From UKL13-2 sp031431435 (GTDB taxonomy: Bacteria > Pseudomonadota > Gammaproteobacteria > Burkholderiales > Usitatibacteraceae), in the NCBI GenBank assembly GCA_031431435.1, contig JANPDI010000104.1, forward strand, positions 1 to 61,671: a stretch of DNA of 61,671 bases. The letters run 5' to 3'. Positions 8,291 to 16,299 of the stretch are shown here, in pieces (positions within the stretch are counted from its first letter, which is position 1; each line of letters begins with the position of its first letter). The notes beneath the pieces are model-generated. The model was not told the origin of the DNA. It saw only the letters and a program-made list of their open reading frames with translations, and did no database searches. The position numbers were made by a program, and so were the translations under genes.

Positions 8291-11200
8291 GTGGCGTTTG
8301 GGGTTTTTCTGGCGGCCGGATTGGCCACGCTGAAATATATGGTGCTGCCGAAGGTTGCTGAATATCAGGTTGATATTCTGGCACGGGTGTCGGCGGCGTC
8401 CGGGATGGATGTCAGCGCCAAACAACTGCGTGGTGGCTGGTCGGGCTTCACGCCGTTTGTCGAAATGGAAGACGTGTTGTTTCGCGAGCCGGCCACCGGC
8501 AAGTCACATGCCGGCAGCGTGGCGCTCAGCCTGCCGCTGGTGCGTGCGGCGGTGTCGATTCCATACCTTTTTATCGGCCAGGTGCATTTGGCCGAGTTGA
8601 CGGTGTTTGAACCGCAGTTGTCGCTGATCCGCGCCGCAGACGGTTTTATTTATTTTGCCGGCCGGCCGCTGAACAAAAAAACCGCCGAGCCCGATGACAG
8701 CCGTTTTGTCGACTGGCTGATTGCGCAGCCGGGCATCCAGGTGAGCCGGGCCAAACTCACCTGGCGCGATGACCTTACGCCGGGCGCCGAATTGCAATTC
8801 ACCGATGTCGGCATTCAGATCGACAAACGCTTTGGCCGCCACAGTTTCGGTTTCACCGCGACCCCGCCGGCGCAACTGGCGCAAAAAGTTGAACTGCGCG
8901 GGCGTGTCAATTTGGACCGCTCTGACGATGCCAATGCACGCCTGTTGGTTGACGGCACACTGTTTGCCGACCTATCAAGCATCAATTTGACCGAGTTGCG
9001 CCGCCACTTGAACCTACCGGATAACTGGCAGACCGGTGTTGGAACGGTGCGCGCGTGGATTGACCTCGACAACACCGCTGTGCAGCATGCCGGCCGCGCG
9101 GTCGAGGGCGCGACAGCCACGGTCGGTGCCGCCGGCACCACCAGTGCCATGGCGCAATTGGGCAATCCGGTGAAATCGGTCAGTGCCGATGTTCACATCA
9201 TCAATGCCAAGGTGCAACTCGGTGATGATGTTGCGCCGCTGAATATTGTCAAACTGGCCGGGCGGCTCGAATATTTGCAGCAGCAGGACGGCTTTACCGT
9301 CGGCAGCAAAAAACTCGAGTTTCGCACCCGCGAAGGGGTGACCTCCCCACCGGCGGATTTTTCGTTTTCACGACAGGTGCCGTCGCAAATTGCCGCAACC
9401 GGCGCGCCGCCGGGACGGTTGGAACGCGGTGAAATCACCGCCAACGGCATCGACCTCAAGGTGATGACGTCACTCATTGCCTATTTTCCGGTCGGCAAGG
9501 AACTGCGTCAAACACTTGCCAAATTCGGCATGCGCGGTGAAGTCAAGGCGTCGCGTTTTGCATGGACCGGTCCCTTGGAGAAACCCGCCTCATACCAAAT
9601 CAAAGGGTCGCTGGTCGATTTTGCTGCGCTGGCCAATGACGGCATTCCCGGGATATCCGGCTTTAGCGGCACGATTGACGGTGATGACAAGAATGGTCGA
9701 TTTAATATCGCCTCCAAAGCGCTGACCCTGGATCTGCCGGCACATTTCAAGGCGCCGCTGCGGTTTGACAACCTCGACAGCAAAGGCAAATGGACCGTCA
9801 CCGCTGGCCGGGTGGATGTTGATATTGATAAATTTGGTGTTGCCAACACCGATCTGGCGGCGGAATTTTCCGGCCGGTATTCACGGTTGCGCGCAAAGGC
9901 CGGCGCTGAACTTGCCGTCGAAGATGCGCCCGGCGAGCTGGATATTGCCGGCCAACTGACACGCGCAAGCGCGACAAAGGTCGCAAAATACTTGCCTAAC
10001 GGGCTGGAGAATACGCGGGGATACATTGAATGGGCGGCCCGTGACGGCACCATTGAGGGCGCGGATTTTTTGCTCAAGGGGCGGGTCTATGATTTTCCGT
10101 ACCACCAGGGCAAAGGTGGCAAATTCAGCGTTAAGGCGCGCATCAAGGATATCGATTTCCGCTACGCCGAGGGTTGGCCGCAGGCCGACAACATCAGCGG
10201 TGAACTAAATTTCGAGAATACCGCGATGACGGCCAATATTGAGTCCGCGCAAATCTTTGGCGCCCGCATCAAAAAGACCACGCTGGCGGTGGCGGACTTT
10301 AATATGAGCCCGGCCATCCTCACCATTGCCGGCGAGGCGGATGCGCGGGCGGAAGATGTATCGCGCTATTTGCGTGAAAGTCCGATGGTCGATGGCACCG
10401 GTGCATTTACCAAGGTGGTCAGTATTGAGGGCGCCGGCAGGCTCAATTTGAGTCTGTCGATTCCGCTGGGTTCGAATGCCGCGACGTCATCCAACCCAAC
10501 GGCGCCGAAATTCAGGATCGCGGGCAAATATGTTTTGTCGCGCGGTAGTGCCAAGCCGGTGGTCGGCCCATTGATCACCGCGTTGTCCGGCACCATTGCC
10601 TTCAACGAGTCCAGCGTCAAAAGTAGCGCCATCACCGGCGTTGCATACGGCAACCCCATCACCGTCAACATCGCCGGTGGTGGTGAAGCGGGCGTCGTGA
10701 CGGATTTTGCCGGTCGGATGGACGTGCAACAACTCGGCGATTTGCTGCCGTTCCAGTTGCCGCAGCAAATCACCGGGTTGACCGATTTTGCCGGCCGTAT
10801 CAAGCCCGGTCCGGTCGGCGTTGACATCAGCGTCGATTCGTCGATGATCGGCGTGACATCGACCCTGCCGAATCCACTGGGCAAACGTGCAGATGAAGCG
10901 CGGCGGCTCAACGTTGGCTTCACGGCGGTCGGCCAACCGGCGGAAAAAATTCGCGTCGGCTTGCTCGGCAATATCGCCCGCGGCAGTAACGTTGACGCGG
11001 CCGAAACGCGGGTCGATGCGCGTTTTCAGCGACGGTTTGACGCAGCCGGCAACGCCAAATTTTTTGGTGGTGTGGCCACCGTCGGTGAGGCGTTTGTCGA
11101 CGGGGTCATTCCGGAGGGCGTCTGGTTTGCCGGAAGCTTGAACCAACTCGATTTCGACCTGTGGCAAAAGACGATTGCTGATTTCTATCCAAAATCGCCG

Positions 11201-12490
11201 GCGACCGCCACTGCCGCATCGGACACGGGGATTGCCGGTTTTGATTTCCGACTGGGTCGTTTGATTGCCTACGGGCGACCGTTTGACGAGCTGAAGATCA
11301 AAGGTCGGCGCGCCACCGATGTGTGGGCGGTATCAGTGGCGAGCAAGGAATTGGAAGGTGATTTCACCTGGCGGGCTGCGGCGTTCAACGAACGTGGTGC
11401 AATACGCGCACGCTTGAAAAAGCTGATCCTGGCTGACGAGTTGCCGGTAGTTGCCGGCTCGGCCGCTGTGCGCCAAACCGCTGCCGGTGGCAGCGTGACG
11501 TCCACCGGGGTTACCGAGTTGGCGCAAAACGAAGGCGATCTGCCGGCGCTTGATGTGGTCGCCGATGAATTCACGTTCAAGGATCGCTGGCTCGGCAAAC
11601 TCGAACTAAAGGCCACGCCGCAGGTATCGAATTGGAAAATTGATCAACTGACCATCACCAATGGCCATGCAAAAGCCGATATGAGCGGCATCTGGCAACG
11701 TTACGGTGATCCGTACGCGCCGCCGAGTGCGGGCGCGGTGAAATCGTTGACCACCATGAATATCAAGGTGGAGTCGAGCAACCTCAACGCGTTGTTTGCC
11801 CAATTTGGTTTTGGTGATCACATGAAGGGTGGACGCGGTGGCTTGGACGGCACATTGGCCTGGCCCGGCCATGCCTACCAATTTCAGCTGGTGAATTTAT
11901 CCGGGGCGTTCAAGGTCAATGCCGAGCGCGGGCAATTTGCAAAAATCGAAGCGGGTGCCGGCAAGTTGCTGGGACTCATCAGCCTGCAATCGATTCCGCG
12001 GCGTCTGAGTTTTGACTTCCGCGATTTGTTCAGCGACGGGTTGGCCTTTGACAAGATTGATGGTGATCTGACCATTGCCGATGGCATCATGTTTGCCAAG
12101 AAATTTGACATATCCGGCCCGGCCACCGACGTCAAAATGAGCGGCGACGTGTCGCTGCCGGCGGAACGACAAAACCTTTCGGTGACGGTGACACCGCGTC
12201 TGGGTACCGTCGCCGCCGTTGGCACCGGTCTATTGGTCAATCCGTTGGTGGGATTGGGGGTGTTGCTCGGTGGTGAGGTGCTGCGCAATCCGATTGAGCG
12301 GGTGCTGGCGGTGCAATACAGCATTACTGGCACGTGGGATAATCCAGTGATCGAACGTACCGGCAAGGTGGTTGCGCCGGTCACACCGGCAGCCTCGGCG
12401 ACACAACCGGTTCCGGTAACACCAGTATCAGCACCATTGCCAGCAGCACCAGCAAACAGCAGCGCCAAAGACAACAAAAAGCCAGCGTAA
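8291..12490 (+). CDS. yhdP: YhdP/AsmA-like envelope protein
   Basis: A very large (about 1,400 residues) AsmA-superfamily protein of the YhdP type, one of the inner-membrane-anchored bridge-like proteins known in E. coli to help transport phospholipid to the outer membrane. It has an N-terminal membrane helix (FLAAGLATLKYMV), a long periplasmic body rich in beta repeats (DUF3971 region) and an AsmA C-terminal part (RRLSFDFRDLFSDGLAFDKI and NPLVGLGVLLGGEVLRNP), then a Pro/Ala-rich tail. The first conventional start (GTG 8291) cuts into the membrane segment. The frame is open back to 8204 with basic residues (VTKIIGRFCLRTAFWF), so the true start is probably upstream, at CTG 8267 or ATT 8231, the latter behind GAGGG. 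The nitrilase gene begins 6 bases after the stop. Confidence 0.9.
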   Translation: MAFGVFLAAGLATLKYMVLPKVAEYQVDILARVSAASGMDVSAKQLRGGWSGFTPFVEMEDVLFREPATGKSHAGSVALSLPLVRAAVSIPYLFIGQVHLAELTVFEPQLSLIRAADGFIYFAGRPLNKKTAEPDDSRFVDWLIAQPGIQVSRAKLTWRDDLTPGAELQFTDVGIQIDKRFGRHSFGFTATPPAQLAQKVELRGRVNLDRSDDANARLLVDGTLFADLSSINLTELRRHLNLPDNWQTGVGTVRAWIDLDNTAVQHAGRAVEGATATVGAAGTTSAMAQLGNPVKSVSADVHIINAKVQLGDDVAPLNIVKLAGRLEYLQQQDGFTVGSKKLEFRTREGVTSPPADFSFSRQVPSQIAATGAPPGRLERGEITANGIDLKVMTSLIAYFPVGKELRQTLAKFGMRGEVKASRFAWTGPLEKPASYQIKGSLVDFAALANDGIPGISGFSGTIDGDDKNGRFNIASKALTLDLPAHFKAPLRFDNLDSKGKWTVTAGRVDVDIDKFGVANTDLAAEFSGRYSRLRAKAGAELAVEDAPGELDIAGQLTRASATKVAKYLPNGLENTRGYIEWAARDGTIEGADFLLKGRVYDFPYHQGKGGKFSVKARIKDIDFRYAEGWPQADNISGELNFENTAMTANIESAQIFGARIKKTTLAVADFNMSPAILTIAGEADARAEDVSRYLRESPMVDGTGAFTKVVSIEGAGRLNLSLSIPLGSNAATSSNPTAPKFRIAGKYVLSRGSAKPVVGPLITALSGTIAFNESSVKSSAITGVAYGNPITVNIAGGGEAGVVTDFAGRMDVQQLGDLLPFQLPQQITGLTDFAGRIKPGPVGVDISVDSSMIGVTSTLPNPLGKRADEARRLNVGFTAVGQPAEKIRVGLLGNIARGSNVDAAETRVDARFQRRFDAAGNAKFFGGVATVGEAFVDGVIPEGVWFAGSLNQLDFDLWQKTIADFYPKSPATATAASDTGIAGFDFRLGRLIAYGRPFDELKIKGRRATDVWAVSVASKELEGDFTWRAAAFNERGAIRARLKKLILADELPVVAGSAAVRQTAAGGSVTSTGVTELAQNEGDLPALDVVADEFTFKDRWLGKLELKATPQVSNWKIDQLTITNGHAKADMSGIWQRYGDPYAPPSAGAVKSLTTMNIKVESSNLNALFAQFGFGDHMKGGRGGLDGTLAWPGHAYQFQLVNLSGAFKVNAERGQFAKIEAGAGKLLGLISLQSIPRRLSFDFRDLFSDGLAFDKIDGDLTIADGIMFAKKFDISGPATDVKMSGDVSLPAERQNLSVTVTPRLGTVAAVGTGLLVNPLVGLGVLLGGEVLRNPIERVLAVQYSITGTWDNPVIERTGKVVAPVTPAASATQPVPVTPVSAPLPAAPANSSAKDNKKPA

Positions 12491-12496
12491 CCAACA

Positions 12497-13372
12497 ATGA
12501 TTATCACCAAGAATTCCCCGGCGCTGCCCGACGAACTTGCCAAAGCGCAGCAATCAACCCAGTCGTTTTTTCGTGTTGCCGCCATCCAGATGGCATCCGG
12601 CCCGCAGGTGAAGGCCAATCTCGACGAGGCGACGCGGCTGGTGGCGCTGGCGGCGGGCACCGGTGCACGGATTGTGGTGCTGCCCGAATATTTCGCCATC
12701 ATGGGACTGCGTGACACGGAAAAAGTTGAAGCGTGTGAGGCCGACAATGCCGGGCACATCCAGCAATGGATGGCCGAGACCGCCGCCAAACACCGGCTTT
12801 GGCTGATTGGTGCCGGTGTGCCGATTGCCGCGGGTGTGCCCGGCAAGGTTCGTAATGCCTGTCTGGTGTATGACAAGGAAGGCAAGCGGGTGGCGCGTTA
12901 CGACAAGATCCACCTGTTTAGTCTGGCCATCGGTCAGGAACAATTTAATGAAGCACGAACCATCGAGCCGGGCGATGCGGTGAAAGTGGTTGAATCACCA
13001 TACGGCCGAATTGGCCTGTCGATTTGTTATGATTTGCGTTTCCCGGAGCTGTATCGTGCCATGGGCAATGTTGACATTATTGTCATCCCCTCGGCGTTTA
13101 CCGCCACCACCGGCAAGGCGCATTGGGAGCCGCTGATCCGGGCGCGCGCCATTGAGAATCTGGCGTATGTGATTGCGCCGGCGCAAGGTGGTTACCACGT
13201 CAACGGCCGCGAAACCCATGGCGACAGCATGATTGTTGATCCATGGGGCGTGGTGTTGGATCGGCTGCCGCGCGGCTCCGGCGTGGTGGTGGCCGGCATT
13301 AATCCGCAGTACCAGCAAACCGTCCGCAAGAGTCTGCCGGCACTTTCCCATCGTACGTTAAAGAATATTTAG
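12497..13372 (+). CDS. Carbon-nitrogen hydrolase (Nit1-type amidase, probable deaminated glutathione amidase)
   Basis: 291 residues of the nitrilase superfamily. The catalytic triad is visible: Glu in VVLPEYF, Lys in YDKIHLF and Cys in GLSICYDLRFPELYR. The DLRFPELYR block and HWEPLIRARAIEN are typical of the Nit/omega-amidase branch, which hydrolyses deaminated glutathione or alpha-ketoglutaramate. It is the usual neighbour of yhdP and tldD in betaproteobacteria and is probably cotranscribed with both (6 bases after yhdP, 8 bases before tldD). The exact substrate is not provable from the sequence. The first ~27 residues are a poorly conserved extension before FFRVAAIQMAS, so an internal start is possible but no better site is visible. 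Confidence 0.92.
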   Translation: MIITKNSPALPDELAKAQQSTQSFFRVAAIQMASGPQVKANLDEATRLVALAAGTGARIVVLPEYFAIMGLRDTEKVEACEADNAGHIQQWMAETAAKHRLWLIGAGVPIAAGVPGKVRNACLVYDKEGKRVARYDKIHLFSLAIGQEQFNEARTIEPGDAVKVVESPYGRIGLSICYDLRFPELYRAMGNVDIIVIPSAFTATTGKAHWEPLIRARAIENLAYVIAPAQGGYHVNGRETHGDSMIVDPWGVVLDRLPRGSGVVVAGINPQYQQTVRKSLPALSHRTLKNI

Positions 13373-13380
13373 GTTATGTC

Positions 13381-14829
13381 ATGAATGAGTCACACCTGTC
13401 GGTGGCGCGCGCAACGCTGCTTGCGCCGTACAACCTGTCCAACGCATCACTCGAAGGCATTTTCGGTGAAATCATGCAACACGATGCTGATTACGCCGAT
13501 TTGTACTTTCAATACGCGCGCTCCGAAGGTTGGAGTCTTGAAGAAGGGCGCGTCAAGTCGGGCAGTTTTAATATCGATCAGGGTGTTGGCGTGCGCGTGG
13601 TGTCGGGCGAAAAAACCGCCTTCGCCTATTCCGATGATATTGGCATCGCGAGCCTGACCGACGCGGCACACGCCACCCGCAGCATCGCCCGGCTGGGGCT
13701 CGACGGCAGCGCCGGCCGGGTCAACCGGACCATTGAAAAAAGCAGTCATCGTTTGTATCAGCCGCTCGACCCGGTATCCGGTTTTTCCGACGCCGAGAAG
13801 GTGCGCATTCTGGAGCGCCTCGAAAAATTTGCGCGCAGCATTGATCCGCGCGTCAAAGAGGTGATGGCGCGTTTGTCGGGCGAGTACGAAGTGGTGTTGG
13901 TGGCGCGTCACGACGGCACGCTTGCCGCCGACGTCCGGCCGTTGGTGCATATCGGGCTGACGGTCATCGCCGAACAAAACGGCCGCCGTGAACAGGGGCA
14001 TACCGGTGGCGGCGGTCGTTATGACTACGCTTACTTCACCGACGAGGTCTTGCAAGCGATGGCCAAACAGGGGGTGCGTGAGGCGTTGATCAATCTTGAC
14101 GCCAAGCCGGCGCCGGCCGGTCCGATGACGGTGGTGCTGGGTGCCGGCTGGCCGGGCATTTTGTTGCACGAGGCGGTCGGCCATAGTCTTGAGGGCGATT
14201 TCAACCGCAAGGGCAGTTCGGTGTTTGCCGGCAAAGTCGGCCAGCAGATCGCCGCCAAGGGTGTGACGGTGATTGACGACGGCACGTTGCAAGACCGGCG
14301 CGGCTCGCTGAATATGGACGACGAAGGTAATCCGACCCAAAAAAATGTTCTTATCGAAGACGGCATTCTCAAAGGCTACATGCAGGACACCATGAATGCG
14401 CGATTGATGAATGTGCCGGTCACCGGCAATGCGCGGCGCGAATCGTATGCCCACATCCCGATGCCGCGTATGACCAATACCTATATGTTGAACGGTGACA
14501 AATCGCCCGAAGAAATTATCGCCAGCGTGAAACACGGCTTGTACGCGGCCAATTTTGGCGGCGGTCAGGTCGATACCACCAGCGGCAAATTTGTGTTTTC
14601 GGCGTCCGAGGCTTACATCATTGAAGACGGCAAGATCGCCTATCCGGTGGTCGGTGCGACGCTGATTGGCAACGGCATCGAATCGTTAAAGCAGGTGTCG
14701 ATGATCGGCAACGATATGAAACTCGATTCGGGTGTCGGCGTTTGTGGCAAGGAGGGGCAGAGTGTGCCGGTCGGTGTCGGCCAGCCGACGCTGAAGATTG
14801 AGGGGCTGACGGTTGGCGGAACGGGTTAG
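13381..14829 (+). CDS. tldD: Metalloprotease TldD
   Basis: 482 residues, the family length. TldD with its partner TldE (PmbA) forms a zinc protease that trims peptides such as microcin B17 precursors and degrades CcdA. The zinc motif HEAVGHSLEGD (HExxxH) is intact in the segment AGWPGILLHEAVGH, and the C-terminal region has the conserved KLDSGVGVCGKEGQ block. It starts at ATG 13381, 8 bases after the nitrilase stop, consistent with a yhdP-nit-tldD operon. TldE is not in the window. Confidence 0.97.
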   Translation: MNESHLSVARATLLAPYNLSNASLEGIFGEIMQHDADYADLYFQYARSEGWSLEEGRVKSGSFNIDQGVGVRVVSGEKTAFAYSDDIGIASLTDAAHATRSIARLGLDGSAGRVNRTIEKSSHRLYQPLDPVSGFSDAEKVRILERLEKFARSIDPRVKEVMARLSGEYEVVLVARHDGTLAADVRPLVHIGLTVIAEQNGRREQGHTGGGGRYDYAYFTDEVLQAMAKQGVREALINLDAKPAPAGPMTVVLGAGWPGILLHEAVGHSLEGDFNRKGSSVFAGKVGQQIAAKGVTVIDDGTLQDRRGSLNMDDEGNPTQKNVLIEDGILKGYMQDTMNARLMNVPVTGNARRESYAHIPMPRMTNTYMLNGDKSPEEIIASVKHGLYAANFGGGQVDTTSGKFVFSASEAYIIEDGKIAYPVVGATLIGNGIESLKQVSMIGNDMKLDSGVGVCGKEGQSVPVGVGQPTLKIEGLTVGGTG

Positions 14830-15366
14830 ATGACCGCAGCCGAACTATCCGCTGCCGGATTGCCGGCGCAGTTGCCAGCAGCGCGGATCCCGTTACAATT
14901 CGCGCCGGGCTTTTCATGGCGCGCCATCGCTGCCGTCATGGCCGAAAAATTCGGCTTGCGCGGCCTGCGTATTTCACTCATGGTCGGCGGTATGGTCGGG
15001 TATTTGTGGTGGCGCGGTTGCGACGGGGTGATTTGTACCGTGCTGTATGTGCTGGCGGCGGCGACCCTGTTTTTTGCCGTGCTGATTGCCTGGACGGCCA
15101 AAGAGTCGCTCGACAAGTTCGCCAAGGATCACGCCAACGGTGCTTGGCTGGTGCTCGATGCCGAGGGTGTTGGCGGCGAAGTGGCGGACAAAAAATTCAA
15201 GATGTCGTGGGGTCAATTTCGGCGGGTGGTGGAACGAAATCGACTTTGGCTGCTCGAAACCGTACATGGCAGCTGGATGGTGTTACCGACCACACACTTT
15301 ACCGCCGAGGCCTGGGCGGTGATGCGCGCCAATAAACGTGCGCGGCGGATCCCGGGCAAAACGTAA
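14830..15366 (+). CDS. YcxB-like membrane protein, hypothetical
   Basis: 178 residues. Two membrane helices (about 47-64 and 68-91) form a hairpin, followed by a cytoplasmic-type domain with KMSWGQFRRVVERNRLWLLE and VLPTTHFTAEAWAVMR. This resembles the YcxB-like family, where two helices precede a small beta domain of unknown function. The ATG directly follows the tldD stop codon, so translation is probably coupled. The N-terminal 35 residues are Ala/Pro-rich and less convincing. Function unknown. Confidence 0.7.
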   Translation: MTAAELSAAGLPAQLPAARIPLQFAPGFSWRAIAAVMAEKFGLRGLRISLMVGGMVGYLWWRGCDGVICTVLYVLAAATLFFAVLIAWTAKESLDKFAKDHANGAWLVLDAEGVGGEVADKKFKMSWGQFRRVVERNRLWLLETVHGSWMVLPTTHFTAEAWAVMRANKRARRIPGKT

Positions 15367-15428
15367 GGTGTGCAGTAAGGTATGTGCTGTTCAGCCGACC
15401 ACCTGTTATTAGGATCAATGGAACCATC

Positions 15429-15974
15429 ATGAAACGACGTACATTTCTCACCACGCTTGTTGGTGCTGCCGGAGGATTAACTGTGTTTAACAATGTATTT
15501 GGACAAAAGCGCGGGCCGGATGTGCCGGATGCGGCAACGGTAAAAATTGCGCTCGATCAGGCCAACGGCCCCAAGCCAAAAATCGACAAACTGGTATTGG
15601 CGGACGCCGAGTGGAAAAAGCGGCTGACACCGCAGCAATACGAGGTGTTGCGCAAAGAGGGTACCGAACGTGGTGGTACCAGTCCGCTCAACAACGAAAA
15701 ACGCAAAGGCGTATTTCATTGTTCGGGGTGCGATCTGGCGGTGTTTACGACAGCAATGAAGTATGAAAGTGGCACTGGTTGGCCAAGTTTCTTCACCACG
15801 TTACCTGGCGTGTTTGAAAAGTCGACCGACTTCAAATTGATTTACCCGCGCACCGAATACCATTGCGCACGCTGCGGCGGCCACCACGGCCATGTGTTTA
15901 AGGACGGACCGGCACCGACCAATGAGCGTTGGTGCAACAATGGTGTTGCGCTGGTGTTTAAAGCCGCCGCATAA
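15429..15974 (+). CDS. msrB: Tat-exported peptide-methionine (R)-S-oxide reductase
   Basis: 181 residues from ATG 15429. MKRRTFLTTLVGAAGGLTVF is a twin-arginine-type signal, so the protein is likely periplasmic. The body is MsrB: zinc Cys pairs in FHCSGCDLAVF and HCARCGGHHGHVF, the substrate motif SGTGWPSF, and the catalytic Cys in NERWCNNGVALVF. It reduces the R-epimer of methionine sulfoxide in oxidised envelope proteins. The open frame extends to 15384, but the Tat motif fixes the start. The resolving reductant for a periplasmic form is not encoded nearby. Confidence 0.93.
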   Translation: MKRRTFLTTLVGAAGGLTVFNNVFGQKRGPDVPDAATVKIALDQANGPKPKIDKLVLADAEWKKRLTPQQYEVLRKEGTERGGTSPLNNEKRKGVFHCSGCDLAVFTTAMKYESGTGWPSFFTTLPGVFEKSTDFKLIYPRTEYHCARCGGHHGHVFKDGPAPTNERWCNNGVALVFKAAA

Positions 15975-15987
15975 ATCGACGATAAAA

Positions 15988-16048
15988 GGTCGTTTAAGCA
16001 CGGGCGTTTTCAGGCAAAAATGCTTGAAGAAGCCCGCCAATAAACGAC
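15988..16048. repeat. Palindromic element downstream of msrB
   Basis: GTCGTTTA (15989-15996) pairs with TAAACGAC (16041-16048), and CGGGC (16001-16005) with GCCCG (16032-16036); the middle is imperfectly paired. The central 36 bases (16001-16036) match the complement of 30161-30196 at 27 of 36 positions, with only two differences in the first 22. It lies 13 bases after the msrB stop and could act as a transcript-end hairpin, although no T-run follows. I treat it as a member of a small dispersed palindrome family. Confidence 0.55.
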
Positions 16049-16095
16049 TTTGTTATTTCGCCCGTTGACAGCGTTAGCCTGCTACTATTTGCCTC

Positions 16096-16164
16096 ATGAA
16101 ATTTCGCGCAAACACCTATTTCTATTTTTGGAGCTTTTCGATGCCTTCGGCGGAGAAAGGTTAG
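16096..16164 (+). CDS. Aromatic leader peptide controlling the DAHP synthase operon
   Basis: A 22-residue ORF with the sequence MKFRANTYFYFWSFSMPSAE then KG. Codons 8-12 encode Tyr-Phe-Tyr-Phe-Trp and codon 14 Phe, a composition expected of an attenuation leader sensing all three aromatic aminoacyl-tRNAs. The bases TTCGGCGG at 16146-16153, inside the ORF, are perfectly complementary to 16197-16204, which is also the left arm of the terminator at 16194-16227. Stalling at the aromatic codons would leave 16146-16153 free to form the antiterminator; reading to the stop at 16162 would cover it. The first DAHP synthase gene follows at 16300. No Shine-Dalgarno precedes the ATG. TTGACA (16065-16070) and TACTAT (16083-16088) are present, but only 12 bases apart. 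Confidence 0.85.
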   Translation: MKFRANTYFYFWSFSMPSAEKG

Positions 16165-16193
16165 CGCGCATTCAGCCCTGACCAAATTTCTAA

Positions 16194-16227
16194 AAACCGC
16201 CGAACACAAACTCGGCGGTTTTTTTTT
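16194..16227 (+). terminator. Attenuator terminator of the aro operon
   Basis: AAACCGCCGA (16194-16203) pairs perfectly with TCGGCGGTTT (16212-16221) across an 8-base loop, and 9 T residues (16219-16227) follow, giving a textbook intrinsic terminator. The left arm alternatively pairs with 16146-16153 in the leader peptide coding region, so terminator and antiterminator exclude each other. It lies 73 bases before the first DAHP synthase start. Confidence 0.9.
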
Positions 16228-16299
16228 GCCGGTTGATGTTTGGTGATATGTCAATCCAACGCCACCTGTTAAACATCCAACCTTTGCAAGACGACTAAA

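Noticed and set aside
11884..12885. 333-codon open frame antisense to yhdP and the nitrilase gene
   Set aside because: It spans two real genes on the other strand, is Ser/Pro/Arg-rich and has no start signal.
13447..14535. 362-codon open frame antisense to tldD
   Set aside because: His/Arg-rich product with no family resemblance, fully opposite a well-conserved gene; a by-product of GC-rich codon use.
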